Assembly (NCBI RefSeq): GCF_000235365.1
Contig: NC_016455.1
Location: 682,001-746,000 of the forward strand
Length of the DNA stretch: 64,000 nucleotides
Source: Eremothecium cymbalariae DBVPG#7215
Lineage: Eukaryota; Ascomycota; Saccharomycetes; Saccharomycetales; Saccharomycetaceae
Direction of reading: 5' to 3'
Below the pieces are notes generated by a model that had not been told where the DNA came from, did not search any database, and worked only from the letters and a program-made list of their open reading frames with translations. Below are positions 40,484 through 50,641 of this stretch, piece after piece; positions within the stretch are counted from its first letter, which is position 1; the number at the start of each line of letters is the position of its first letter. The translations under genes and the position numbers were made by a program.

Positions 40484-43400
40484 TTAGACATCCCAACCAA
40501 GAGAATTCTCGGATGCAATTGGACCACTTATTTTGGTAATTTTACCATTGACAAAATTATGCGTGACACCTTCATTCGTTTCAGTAAAGTTATTATTATA
40601 ATCCATCCAATTATCAACTTTAACACTTGGAGAAACACTAGCACGTATCCTTCCATTGTTTGAATTCTGAAGATTTTTTTCATCATAGAGATTTGGGTAT
40701 TCTGATTGTGTCGTTACTTCCATGGAACCGCCGGAATTACTAGAATAAAAAGACTGATTATCGCTTAGTTGAATCTTGTTTCCTCTTCTAAGTAAATAGT
40801 AACGAACACATAAAAGTGTCAACGCAATGTAAGTGGCCACACCACACACGGAACCGACAACAATTCCTGTGATCTTAAGCTTTGACATTGGGCTACTATC
40901 CAGAGATTTAGAGCCTGCATTTCCCAGACGCCCCCCACCATTTGCTAAAGTACCAGCAAAACCAACTGGAACCGAACCAGATTTTGGTGTATTAGTACCT
41001 GTTGCACTTGACTCTCCAGAAGCTGGATCAGAACTTATCGAGTTAATTATTCCAGTTAAAGGAATCATTGGGTCAATGAGAGATGCCATAGTTTTCCCTG
41101 TTTCATCATAACTGCTGTAAAGGCTACTAGTATTATCAGCAACCAATCTTGCCAATTCATCTAAATGCTCAGTAGGGAAAAATACTGCAGCAACAGTCAC
41201 CAAGTAGTCTCTTGAACCAGACTTTAATGGAAGCAACCTCCAAACGGAAACGTTTGCACAACGGAAACCATATGGATAATTCAAAACATTAGGCAAGAAG
41301 TCAAAAATTTGTGCACTGGAAACTGGGTTAGAAACTACAAATGGGTAATTCAACCGCCTTTTGAAGCCAACAGTGATTAAAGTATAATTACCCTCAGGTA
41401 TCTTGCCGTTAGCTGAAGAAATAAACTTGGGCAGTGTTTGAATTGCAGTAGAAGCCATAGACGTGGTAGGCTTAGTTTCAGTGTCAGTAACAGTTACTGT
41501 AGGTTCAGAGTCAGCATCAGATTCAGTAAGGATAGCAGTTGGAAGCCATGTACTTGTTGGTGTATGAGGGCCCCAACTGTAGTTTGGCGTAACAATAGGT
41601 GTCGTAGTTTGGTTGGCAGTTGGGGTTGATTCAGAAGCTGGCTCAGAAGCTGATTCCTGAGAGGTATAGGATGCAAGTTCAGTGGAAGCTGGGATATACT
41701 GCCCTTCAGAAATGGTCGATGAGGTAGGACTAACTGAAACAGGGGAACTCGAAGAACTTTGTAAAGCGGGTGATTCAGTTGAAGTTGGTATGGTACTTTG
41801 AGGCTTTGATAAAACGGAAGTGTAGCCATCAGTGGAACGAGATTGAGAACCGGAAGAAGTACTGGAGGCAGAAGAGCTAGCCGGGCTATGAGAAGTATGG
41901 GCGGCAGGTGAAATATCAGAGCTAGTACTGTTATGAGAACCATGGGCAGCAGTTGAGGCATCAGAGCTAGATGTGCTATGAGAAGTATGAGGGACATGTG
42001 ACATATCAGAGCTAGACCCGCTTTCAGAGCTGGAACTGGAACTGGAACTGGAACTGGAACTGGAGCTGGAGCTGGAGCTGGAGCTGTCAGAAGAGGTAGA
42101 AGAGGTAGAAGAGGTAGAAGAGGTAGAAGAGGTAGAAGAGGGAGGAGAGAGAGGAGAAGGAGAGGAAGAAGAACTGGAGCTAGAACTGGAGCTGGAGCTG
42201 GAGCTGTCAGAAGAGGTAGAAGAGGTAGAAGAGGTAGAAGAGGTAGAAGAGGGAGGAGAGAGAGGAGAGAGAGGAGAAGGTGAGGAAGAAGAGCTGGAGC
42301 TGGAGCTGGAGCTGGAGCTGTCAGAAGAGGTAGAAGAGGTAGAAGAGGGAGGAGAGAGAGGAGAAGGAGAGGAAGAAGAGCTGGAGCTGGAACTGGAGCT
42401 GGAACTGGAACTGGAGCTGGAACTGGAGCTGGAGCTGGAGCTGTCAGAAGAGGTAGAAGAGGGAGGAGAGAGAGGAGAAGGTGAGGAAGAAGAGCTGGAG
42501 CTGGAGCTGGAGCTGGAGCTGTCAGAAGAGGTAGAAGAGGTAGAAGAGGGAGGAGAGAGAGGAGAAGGAGAGGAAGAAGAGCTGGAAGAGCTGGAAGAGC
42601 TGGAGGAAACAAGGGTTTGCGGCGTTGTAGAAAGCGTACCAGTGGGTATGCCTGAAGAGGTGCTCAAACTGTCCGAAATCGGGTTGGCAGAATAAGTAGA
42701 ACTAGAGACGATATCTGATAGAGTCTTAGATCCTGAACTTGTCGTGAGGTCTGGAGTGGCGGAATCAGAGCTCTCACTGCTAGACTTTGGTTTACTATAG
42801 ATAGTAGAAAAAGGAGGATGGGAAACAGTGAACTCAGGTGTAGAAGTGGAAAGATAACTGGAGGAACTCAAGGACGATATATCAAGTACGCTAACAGTGG
42901 AGCTGGTATCGAGAGACAAGGTAGAACTTGGATCTGTATTGCTTGGACTAGGACTTGTGACAGCTGGTGAAGAGCTTCCAGGCACAGACATCTGGAAACC
43001 TGATGTCGTCGATTGCCCTGTTGTAGATAGATCCAAGATGCTTGATAGGATAGGTGACAGAAATCCGGAGTCAGTTGAAGGAGTTGTTTGCGTTGTTACG
43101 CTCGATGAGGACCCAGAAGTTGTTGCTGTTTCCGAAGAAGTCTCACTAGGAAAATTAGGGTTCTGAACCAAAGGGGAACTGCTGCTTGAGCTCACAGACA
43201 CAGAGGAACCTGGGTCTGATGATGAAATAGAAGATTCTGAGATAGGAGTAGACGATGATGAGCCTAAAGTAGAAGCCACACTCAAAGTACTACTTCCGCT
43301 GGTAGGTGTATCAGTGGGGGTATCTAAATGGGGATTGGTGGCTGAATAAGGGGTACTTGATGTAGAACTCAAGGATTCACCACTGGCGGTCTGCGAATCG

Positions 43401-43873
43401 GAAGATGAAGAGAATGAGACCAACTCACGAGTCAACCATGGAAATAATGAGCCAAACACATCGGAAGACATGGCATCATTCACACTTGATGATGAGGAGG
43501 AAGATACCATAGCATTAGGACCCCAAAGAGGATCAGCACTAGTCGTGATCGAACTTTGCGAGTCAAGAGAGGGTGTACTCTGAGTCATAGGCGTCAAACT
43601 TTGAGATGAGCCTGTATCTAGTGGAGAAATAGAGGTCGCAACATTAGACGTTGTTGAACTAGATGATAAGAAAGTCGTCATAGATGAAGAGCTGGATTCT
43701 GAAGATACAGGAGCGGTCTCATTAGATCCGTCAGCCCGCTTCGCAGCCAAAAACCTATGACTACCATAATTCACAATCTCAATGGGAGGTGCAGCGTAAG
43801 GATCGGCAGCAGCTTTGGCAGTAGCAACTAACCCCCAAAATATAATGAATAGAGATAACACAGTGGATCTCAT
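40484..43873 (-). CDS. MSB2: MSB2, signalling mucin of the HOG and filamentous pathways
   Basis: A 1129-residue single-pass protein (1306 in S. cerevisiae). The signal peptide is MRSTVLSLFIIFWGLVATAK. About 750 Ser/Thr-rich residues follow, with a repeated mucin section encoded at 42040-42604. A non-repetitive extracellular domain (about 770-970) contains FISSANGKIPEGNYTLITVG and LNYPYGFRCANVSVW, then one transmembrane helix near 1000-1028 (GIVVGSVCGVATYIALTLLC) and a tail of about 100 residues. Msb2 acts with Sho1 and Cdc42 upstream of Ste11. The sequence alone says mucin-like sensor; the name rests on SNU71 being the next gene, as YGR013W-YGR014W. Confidence 0.85.
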   Translation of the reverse strand: MRSTVLSLFIIFWGLVATAKAAADPYAAPPIEIVNYGSHRFLAAKRADGSNETAPVSSESSSSSMTTFLSSSSTTSNVATSISPLDTGSSQSLTPMTQSTPSLDSQSSITTSADPLWGPNAMVSSSSSSSVNDAMSSDVFGSLFPWLTRELVSFSSSSDSQTASGESLSSTSSTPYSATNPHLDTPTDTPTSGSSTLSVASTLGSSSSTPISESSISSSDPGSSVSVSSSSSSPLVQNPNFPSETSSETATTSGSSSSVTTQTTPSTDSGFLSPILSSILDLSTTGQSTTSGFQMSVPGSSSPAVTSPSPSNTDPSSTLSLDTSSTVSVLDISSLSSSSYLSTSTPEFTVSHPPFSTIYSKPKSSSESSDSATPDLTTSSGSKTLSDIVSSSTYSANPISDSLSTSSGIPTGTLSTTPQTLVSSSSSSSSSSSSSPSPLSPPSSTSSTSSDSSSSSSSSSSSSSPSPLSPPSSTSSDSSSSSSSSSSSSSSSSSSSSSSSSSPSPLSPPSSTSSTSSDSSSSSSSSSSSSSPSPLSPLSPPSSTSSTSSTSSTSSDSSSSSSSSSSSSSSSPSPLSPPSSTSSTSSTSSTSSTSSDSSSSSSSSSSSSSSSSSSSSESGSSSDMSHVPHTSHSTSSSDASTAAHGSHNSTSSDISPAAHTSHSPASSSASSTSSGSQSRSTDGYTSVLSKPQSTIPTSTESPALQSSSSSPVSVSPTSSTISEGQYIPASTELASYTSQESASEPASESTPTANQTTTPIVTPNYSWGPHTPTSTWLPTAILTESDADSEPTVTVTDTETKPTTSMASTAIQTLPKFISSANGKIPEGNYTLITVGFKRRLNYPFVVSNPVSSAQIFDFLPNVLNYPYGFRCANVSVWRLLPLKSGSRDYLVTVAAVFFPTEHLDELARLVADNTSSLYSSYDETGKTMASLIDPMIPLTGIINSISSDPASGESSATGTNTPKSGSVPVGFAGTLANGGGRLGNAGSKSLDSSPMSKLKITGIVVGSVCGVATYIALTLLCVRYYLLRRGNKIQLSDNQSFYSSNSGGSMEVTTQSEYPNLYDEKNLQNSNNGRIRASVSPSVKVDNWMDYNNNFTETNEGVTHNFVNGKITKISGPIASENSLGWDV
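42040..42604 (-). repeat. MSB2: Coding tandem repeats in MSB2
   Basis: At least five imperfect units of roughly 90-110 bp. Each encodes SPSPLSPPSSTSSTSS-like sequence followed by a pure serine run. On the plus strand every unit contains GGGAGGAGAGAGAGGAGA and runs of GAGCTG or GAACTG. Copy and run lengths differ between units, which suggests ongoing slippage. The composition leaves two other frames open as well. Confidence 0.85.
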
Positions 43874-45212
43874 TTTTCTTCCGTCAACAAAAAAAATAGG
43901 GCGTCAATTCGAATACTTAGCGCGTACAGGTTCGACCGATATTTTAAATGCTGATTGGAACTTCAAAACAAAACACTCTAAGACTATCCTCCTTGTTGGG
44001 AAAATCTAGGTACTGTATAGACCTTATAATATTTGCTAAACCAGCAAGCAATAAATAAACAGACCGCTCTTTATGGTGGCGTTCTAATGTATCTATCGGA
44101 CGTATGCAAACTTGTTTAGTTGCTAGAAATTGCCTGCGATATGCTTTTCTTCTTAACAAAATGAGTGTAAAGTAGTTGGGCGTATGTTAGAAGAATATCG
44201 TAGATACAATTACTGTTCTAGTCAACGTTAGCAGTTAGTCTCCTTGTTGCTGAATGAGTGTTAAATCCTTTGCTTTTTCGATATTTCAGTAAAGTAGACG
44301 TTCAAAAATGATTATTTTGTAAAACGCTCCTAATATAATAGATATGAACTAATAATTCGTTAAATTAGGCACAGTCATGTAAAAGTCAAACAACCAAAAA
44401 TCCCGAATTAATCCACACTACTCTTAACGTGATACTGAAATATACCAAACACGTAGCGGTATACCTAACCCCCGAATTATACAGTAAAAGATCTTCTTTT
44501 AAACCTCAGAAACCTATTTCCCTTTTTTATTATGCTTTTTTGCCCTCAAATAGACCTTATTTACAGGCCTTGCTGATTAAACTAAAATACTTGAGCTTCC
44601 AAACTGTTGTGCACTTTTCACACTACTTGGTTCCAATTTCTTCTATGTAGGAATGGGGTTGAAAAATTTTGTAAGCCCTTTTTAACACTATCTGACTTAC
44701 AGCTGTAGCTGTTTTTGCCATTTATCTGTGGGAGTATCCTCTTACCTAACTCAGCTATCTCTGCATCCTAATCAAATTGGCTTCCTTACTCTTTTGGTTA
44801 ACCTACTGTACGTTTTGGTCAAAACCGCTACGTGAGCCAGATCTGGAACCAAATATTCTGGAGGCACGGTAATAAGGAATCTCCCTCTACAGAGATACCG
44901 TGCAAGTGAGAGGTTGTGTATATGGCCATCGTAACCAAAAAAGTAACTGGCACAATTCAAATACCAGAGCAAAACATGAAACTCATAGAACGTGTTATAA
45001 TAAAGTAGTACAAAACATAAAGGCCTTCCCCTCGAGAGAGCTGCATGTGCCCACGATGCAGATTCCGACGCAGAAGAGCATGTATCTCGTGTTAAACCTT
45101 TTTTCTCGAGTAAAACAATAAAAAGCAATAGGTTATGGTGGAAGGAGAGTGTGGATATTACATAATTTTCAGTATATAACAATATATTCAGGATGGTTCT
45201 GATGCAGAAGGT
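43874..45212. other. 1.34-kb region upstream of MSB2
   Basis: Long spacer between two minus-strand genes. It probably holds a large MSB2 promoter. Frames of 71-136 codons lack family features. A small imperfect hairpin lies at 44864-44903 and a 10-bp palindrome CCAGATCTGG at 44837. No known RNA gene was identified. Confidence 0.5.
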
Positions 45213-47192
45213 TCAGGATGCCAGAAGCTTGGCCCAGATGTCATCGACGATTTGATTGCTATCATCATCGAATGTTTCTTGGAGCTCAGAGAGCAAGGCA
45301 GCGTGACTGCGGTGCTCGCGGACATTTTCAATGATATACTCTACAAGTTCATCTTCGTAAACACCGAGGTATTCTTTAACGAGCTCGTCAACGAGTCGAG
45401 ATTGCCGCAGCAATCGTAATTTTGCGTCAAGAAGGGTTCCTTGGAAGGGCAAGGTGTCCAGTTGGTTAGTGGGGCCAGTGAGAGCAGGTGTCGGCACAGG
45501 TGCAGATGCGGTTGATGGGGATGCAGCAGCAGCAGCAGCAGCATTGGTAACGATTGGAGTTACTACAGCGAGCGAAGAAACGGAGGGTGATGATATGGAT
45601 GCAGCCGTGTCAGCAGATACTGGTGCCAAGGGAACTGGGAATGGTTCTTCTTCCTCAGTTTCACTGTCTGCCTCTTGTGCGCGGGAGTCAAAGACCTTTT
45701 TGAGGGCTAACTTAATCTTGCGTTTTTTAGCGATGGGCTCTTTAATTGCGGCGGTAGAGGAAGCACCCGGGTTATCTGCGGAGTCTGTTCCCTTTGGATA
45801 TCCTTGTTTTTTTATATCAGTGTCATGCGGTAAAATAAAATTATTGTCGGTATTGCCAACATTTTCTGACTGCGTGGCATCGTCAGTCTTGGTACCAACA
45901 GCTGCATTAGTTTGTGCTCTGTCTTTCTCGTCCGCATGTTCCTCTTCCTCTTTGAAGGACCTCTTGTGATCGTAATACTCGCTATTGCCTAGATGTAGCA
46001 TTTCCTTCAGGTAAAAAACTCTTTCACGCTGAAGTTTCGTCTTATAATCTTTGAGCATAGACAACCGCTGATCCCTAGAGCGCAGTTGGGGCATAATAAC
46101 AGAATTCAAATGCGACAGTGTGGCTTCATACTCCTTCAATGCCTTTTCCTTTTCCTTTTCACGTCTGTTTTTTTCTATCTCGAAGTCATCCTGACCATCA
46201 TCATCATCATCATCATCTACATCATCGTCCTCATCATCTACATCATCACCTTCACCAGCAACAATAGTAGAACCTTTCCTTTTTCGGATTTGCTCTAACA
46301 CCTGTTTCAACTGGAATCGCTGCTGTCTTTTGCCCTCTTCCAAAGCTTCTTGAGTTCGCTTTTCCTTTTCCATTGTCAAAACACGAGTCCTAAATTCAAC
46401 AATATCTTTGACCAACTGATTAAGAGAATCTCTCGGTAGATCACTTAAAGTGCTCATGTCGACATCGTAGGCTATCATGCCTGCTACTTCTGGCGCTGTT
46501 TCTGAGGTAGACGTTTGTAGTTCATGGAGGCGCGCATTTAACGCGTCGAGATCTTCTTTCTCGATTGTAGGTATGTAGTCGGGAGCTGACGCCTCAATAT
46601 ACCTTCTGGTATTCTCATCAGTGTGGATTGTAGTAACTGAATCAGTGGTTTCTGCAAACCACTTTATCCAATACAACACAATACGTGAAAATTGAGACAA
46701 TGGTGAAAGACGTATGAACAGAATCTGTGTGTTTTCCACCGTGGATACAACAACATTTGACCAGTTTTCTATCACCTCATGTGTGGGATTTGGACCCTGA
46801 TCATTGGATATAGAGAATTTCTCAATTGTAAACAGTTCTAACCAGTCAATGAATGCGGATATATTGACCGAATTATCCGGAAAATTCTGTATTGCAAGGG
46901 TATGTAACTGTTGTGACAGCGAAATGGGTAGAAATAGTCTTATATCTTGATATTTAACACCCCGGTGATCCTTAGTTGCCTCATTTGAATCAATGGAAGC
47001 AGTCTGATTATCAAGTGCCTTAGCAGCTGCTGTGGGATATTGTGATTTTTGAGCTGTGGACTTCAACGATAGTTCGAACTTGTATAAGTCGTTCTTAAAA
47101 ATTGGTGTATAACCAGGTTTTAAAACCTTTGATTTCCAGCTAGAATCATTCGCAAGATACAAAGGTGTTGAGACGAATATGAACTCGTTCAT
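45213..47192 (-). CDS. SNU71: SNU71, U1 snRNP protein
   Basis: A 659-residue protein (620 in S. cerevisiae). The N-terminus MNEFIFVSTPLYLANDSSWK and the block VDMSTLSDLPRDSLNQLVKD then IVEFRTRVL correspond closely to Snu71. The centre is a long charged coiled region with an aspartate run (encoded near 46190-46250) and HLGNSEYYDHKRSFKEEEEH. The C-terminal PWI-like helical domain has RLVDELVKEYLGVYEDELVE. Snu71 forms a trimer with Prp40 and Luc7 in the U1 snRNP and helps bridge 5' splice site and branch site. A poly-Ala stretch (encoded near 45530) precedes the C-terminal domain. Confidence 0.93.
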   Translation of the reverse strand: MNEFIFVSTPLYLANDSSWKSKVLKPGYTPIFKNDLYKFELSLKSTAQKSQYPTAAAKALDNQTASIDSNEATKDHRGVKYQDIRLFLPISLSQQLHTLAIQNFPDNSVNISAFIDWLELFTIEKFSISNDQGPNPTHEVIENWSNVVVSTVENTQILFIRLSPLSQFSRIVLYWIKWFAETTDSVTTIHTDENTRRYIEASAPDYIPTIEKEDLDALNARLHELQTSTSETAPEVAGMIAYDVDMSTLSDLPRDSLNQLVKDIVEFRTRVLTMEKEKRTQEALEEGKRQQRFQLKQVLEQIRKRKGSTIVAGEGDDVDDEDDDVDDDDDDDGQDDFEIEKNRREKEKEKALKEYEATLSHLNSVIMPQLRSRDQRLSMLKDYKTKLQRERVFYLKEMLHLGNSEYYDHKRSFKEEEEHADEKDRAQTNAAVGTKTDDATQSENVGNTDNNFILPHDTDIKKQGYPKGTDSADNPGASSTAAIKEPIAKKRKIKLALKKVFDSRAQEADSETEEEEPFPVPLAPVSADTAASISSPSVSSLAVVTPIVTNAAAAAAASPSTASAPVPTPALTGPTNQLDTLPFQGTLLDAKLRLLRQSRLVDELVKEYLGVYEDELVEYIIENVREHRSHAALLSELQETFDDDSNQIVDDIWAKLLAS

Positions 47193-47415
47193 TTGGAATG
47201 CCTGAACCTTCCTTCGAGTTATTTTCTCCTTAATTATGTTCAGTTTTTATTCTGAGACATATAATTGTGAAAGGAACTGCGATTTTTTTCATAACGCAGA
47301 AAAATGTTACTTCAGTCATGTTCTCACCATACTACAGCCAGGCTAACAGGTAATTACGATTTATGATTAGCATTTATACCTGGAGGGGGGAGGGGAGCTC
47401 TCTATATAGTATTTA

Positions 47416-48600
47416 TTAAGCAACAGAAAAGTCTAGAATATCGCATAGTTGTATTTCATTTGAAACGGCACTTGCTTCTTTCCAGAATTTACTAACATGT
47501 CTAGCACCGCTGTCACACGCTATAAGTACAATAACACTCCCTGGTTTCATCTCTTGAGCAATCTTAGCAGCAGCCACTGCATTAATAGCAGTGCTACTAC
47601 CAATAAATAAGCCGTCATTAACGGATAGATACTTCGCCATTTTAATTGCCTGTTCATCAGTGACCCTAACGGCATCATCTATGTACCGTTCCCCACGTTG
47701 GAAGTTCTTCGTTATCCTATTCAACCCAATCCCTTCAACAATGGTGTCCACTTGATGCCTTCTCCTACTTCCTTCCTTTTCGACTTGATCGTACATAACC
47801 CCAAATTTTATTCTATTATAGAATCCAGATCCCTGTGGGTCTGCTAATACTGTCTTGACTCTATTACCCAGTTTCTCTTTCAAATAACGAGAAACCCCGG
47901 CTATTGTACCTCCAGTACCACAACCAGCGACAAATACATCTACTGAACCTTTCAACTGTTTGTATATTTCAGGGCCAGTGGTAGAATAATGAATTGCCCA
48001 ATTAGCCTCGTTTTCAAATTGATCAGCAAAGATGCCTTTGTTACCATGGCCTTCCTCGTTTAACAGTTGACATGCTTTCTTGGATGCATTAACATACTGA
48101 TTCGGATCTACAATACTTGCAGGCTTTACTTTACGTATGTGAGCTCCAAGGCATTCTAACATCGACAGTTTTTCTTGGGATGTATCATCTGGTAATGAGA
48201 TATGTGACTGATAACCCAACGCATTGCATATTGTCGCAATGGAAATCCCAGTGGATCCGCTTGTACCTTCAAATATTACATCACGGTGACCTCTAGTAAG
48301 TAACCCTTGCGACTCTGCTGTTGTCACAATGTTCAGGGCCACTCTGTCTTTAGCGCTTCCTGCAGGGTTGGCAAGCTCTAACTTTGCATATATCTTACAA
48401 CGAGTGAACTTCGACAGCGACGGGATCAAGACCATAGGAGTATTTCCAATCAGTTCTTCGACCCCATTTTTTGGGGGTGACAGATCCGTCAAAGTGTTGG
48501 ATTTCTTGTACGCATAATATAACGAAGCTATAGCTATAACAGTCGAAACTGTCGTTATAGCATCCTTCCAACATGCCCACGATTCATGGTGTTGAGGCAT
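47416..48600 (-). CDS. MCY1: MCY1, cysteine-synthase-like PLP protein of mitochondria
   Basis: A 394-residue protein (393 in S. cerevisiae). The frame is open past 48600 only by a TTG. A hydrophobic N-terminal segment (AITTVSTVIAIASLYYAYKK) should anchor it in a membrane; S. cerevisiae Mcy1 is at the mitochondrial outer membrane. The type II PLP fold shows ELIGNTPMVLIPSLSK, the lysine in NPAGSAKDRVALN, GTSGSTGISIAT and CGTGGTIAGVSRYLKE. It resembles CYS4 upstream in the window but lacks CBS domains. Its physiological reaction is not settled. Order SNU71-MCY1-NMA2 as in YGR013W-012W-010W. Confidence 0.9.
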   Translation of the reverse strand: MPQHHESWACWKDAITTVSTVIAIASLYYAYKKSNTLTDLSPPKNGVEELIGNTPMVLIPSLSKFTRCKIYAKLELANPAGSAKDRVALNIVTTAESQGLLTRGHRDVIFEGTSGSTGISIATICNALGYQSHISLPDDTSQEKLSMLECLGAHIRKVKPASIVDPNQYVNASKKACQLLNEEGHGNKGIFADQFENEANWAIHYSTTGPEIYKQLKGSVDVFVAGCGTGGTIAGVSRYLKEKLGNRVKTVLADPQGSGFYNRIKFGVMYDQVEKEGSRRRHQVDTIVEGIGLNRITKNFQRGERYIDDAVRVTDEQAIKMAKYLSVNDGLFIGSSTAINAVAAAKIAQEMKPGSVIVLIACDSGARHVSKFWKEASAVSNEIQLCDILDFSVA

Positions 48601-49384
48601 ATTATCACTCTCCAAAAAAAGGACGTCTTTATGAAGAATGATAAAATATCGTTCGTTTCAGGAATCTGACCTGGGTATTAGTGAGGATCCAGAGAGTGTA
48701 TATGTATTTGTTAACTAAGATTGTAATACAAATCACCTTATATGCATTTTTGAGTGAAAAAAGTCTCGATAGTAGCGCCTAAAAATGCTTACATATTGCA
48801 CCACACCCTTTAGATCCAATTGTTGCAAAGAGAATATGATTTATTTAAAGCTAACATGACAACGAACAAAGATCCAGATATAATACTTGTAATATGGCGA
48901 TGTTTGATTGAAATTTGAATTATTGAAGTGATTTAGTCGCATCTCTACATGTTTAACATTGTCAGCATGAAGTTTTTCTATAGATAACGGAGAAAAATAA
49001 CACTAGTTAGCCAGCTTCCAATAAAATAAGAGTATTTTGGTATTTAATATACAACTATATTCTTTGCGACTTGTTCTATATTATTGTCGTCTCTATATAA
49101 AGATCAAAACGTTTGCTTAAAAATGTATATATCACTCTAACGTCTATCTAAAGATGTATTATATGGATGATGATAACAGATCTGGTAAGCTTACGTCGTT
49201 AAAGGATCATACTAAAAGGATTCGTAATTCATAAGAGACAAAGCGAAGGCGAAAAAACATCATGTTTCGATTAAAAAAGGGTATTATCTTTTAGAAATGG
49301 TACAGACTTAGTACACGGGGGGTTGGACTGGGAATATTGGGGCGATGACAATGGTAACGACATTGTGGTCCGTTTTTATTCCCT
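48601..49384. other. Spacer MCY1/NMA2
   Basis: A 784-bp AT-rich region: promoter of MCY1 and 3' end of NMA2 on the minus strand. No gene, tRNA or strong motif was recognised. Confidence 0.5.
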
Positions 49385-50641
49385 CTAATCATCGTCACCT
49401 ACTACTTGTTTCAGTGGTTCGCTTTCATTAACATACAGGCCGTGCTCCTGTATATAGCGGATTACGGAATTTGGTAGTAGATACTGTACGGACATTCCGC
49501 GTCTTAGGAATAGCCTAACCTTAGTAGAGGAAATATCATTGTATATCAGCTGTTTGATCACCAGAATGTTCCGCCTGTGTTTATAAAGGATATCGTGGGA
49601 CAATAAGAACGAACGGACATCAGAGCCTGTGCGCTCAATAAGCAAGCATCCATATTGTCCTAATATATGGTGCAAATCAGCATTAGCCCAGACATTAAGC
49701 TCGCCCATGGACACAATCAGATCACCGCCAGCCAAAAGCATGATCTTAACACCAACCATCTCGCCCTTGCTGTTTTCGATCCCACCACGTTTCACATTGA
49801 TCTCATCATTAAAGTGGTCGAGAACTTTAGCTGTTCTTGTATAGTGAGGCTGCAACGACTCCCACGCATCGACCATCAGCCAAGAAGACGTACGCTCACA
49901 AGCCAATTCACACATCCTCACACGGTGAATGGCAGGCGCCAGCCCCGGTTTCTTATAGCTATCGCTCACAGGCGAGTAATACCCACCAATCACCTCAAAC
50001 CTTGTCTGCTCCTGAATTGCATCCAGAGCCATCTCAAACATCCGTAAATGCAAATGTGTGATTGGCGAAAACGACCCGCACGCAACAATAACCAGGGGCA
50101 GCTTATTCGAATGCTCCAACCGTGTTTTCAGCCTATGAACCGGAAATTCATAATCCACAAGTTTTCTAGCCTGTCTTACAATTCCCCGAGGAACCTCCTC
50201 CAAATCAGCCGTTTGAAACTGATGAATCAACGAGTTACTACTCGCCCGTTCCCGTTCCATCCCCCCCACCAACTCCTCCACCCCGGGCTGCTTCCGCTTT
50301 CCCACCAGACATCCACTTTTCAACAATGGCACCTCAATCCCACTACCATTCTCCTCATCTGACTCTGAACACTCCTCAGAACTACACTCAACATCACCCT
50401 GCCGCAAAGGAATCCCCCCGTTGGTCTTGAACTTTTTCCCATTGATCGACTTCCGTCCTGCAGGCTTCTTGATACCGCTGTCGCCTTTAGAACCCCCCCC
50501 ACCCAACGACGCATCAAAATCCGTAAACACTAGATTCTCAATAGGCCCATTTTTGGGAATTGCTGATTTTGGAACCAGAGGAGGCTGCGGGTCATCCTCT
50601 GCATTACCAGGTTTAAAAGTTGATGCCTTAGTTGGATCCAT
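49385..50641 (-). CDS. NMA2: NMA2/NMA1, nicotinamide/nicotinate mononucleotide adenylyltransferase
   Basis: A 418-residue enzyme (395-401 in S. cerevisiae). A low-complexity N-terminal half (about 150 residues) precedes the nucleotidyltransferase domain, whose ATP site reads ACGSFSPITHLHLRMFE (GxFxPxHxxH class). ISSTKVRLFLRRGMSVQYLL is the second signature. It adenylates NMN or NaMN in the salvage and de novo routes to NAD. S. cerevisiae has two copies from genome duplication (YGR010W and YLR328W); this single gene is related to both. REC102 (YLR329W) lies nearby as well. Confidence 0.93.
   Translation of the reverse strand: MDPTKASTFKPGNAEDDPQPPLVPKSAIPKNGPIENLVFTDFDASLGGGGSKGDSGIKKPAGRKSINGKKFKTNGGIPLRQGDVECSSEECSESDEENGSGIEVPLLKSGCLVGKRKQPGVEELVGGMERERASSNSLIHQFQTADLEEVPRGIVRQARKLVDYEFPVHRLKTRLEHSNKLPLVIVACGSFSPITHLHLRMFEMALDAIQEQTRFEVIGGYYSPVSDSYKKPGLAPAIHRVRMCELACERTSSWLMVDAWESLQPHYTRTAKVLDHFNDEINVKRGGIENSKGEMVGVKIMLLAGGDLIVSMGELNVWANADLHHILGQYGCLLIERTGSDVRSFLLSHDILYKHRRNILVIKQLIYNDISSTKVRLFLRRGMSVQYLLPNSVIRYIQEHGLYVNESEPLKQVVGDDD

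Noticed and set aside
41494..42612. 372-codon open frame overlapping MSB2 on the same strand
   Set aside because: Leu/Pro-only composition arising from the Ser-codon repeats read in another frame; no start context or family features.
44772..45182. 136-codon minus-strand open frame between SNU71 and MSB2
   Set aside because: No domain, no conserved neighbour counterpart and amino-acid composition typical of non-coding AT-rich DNA.
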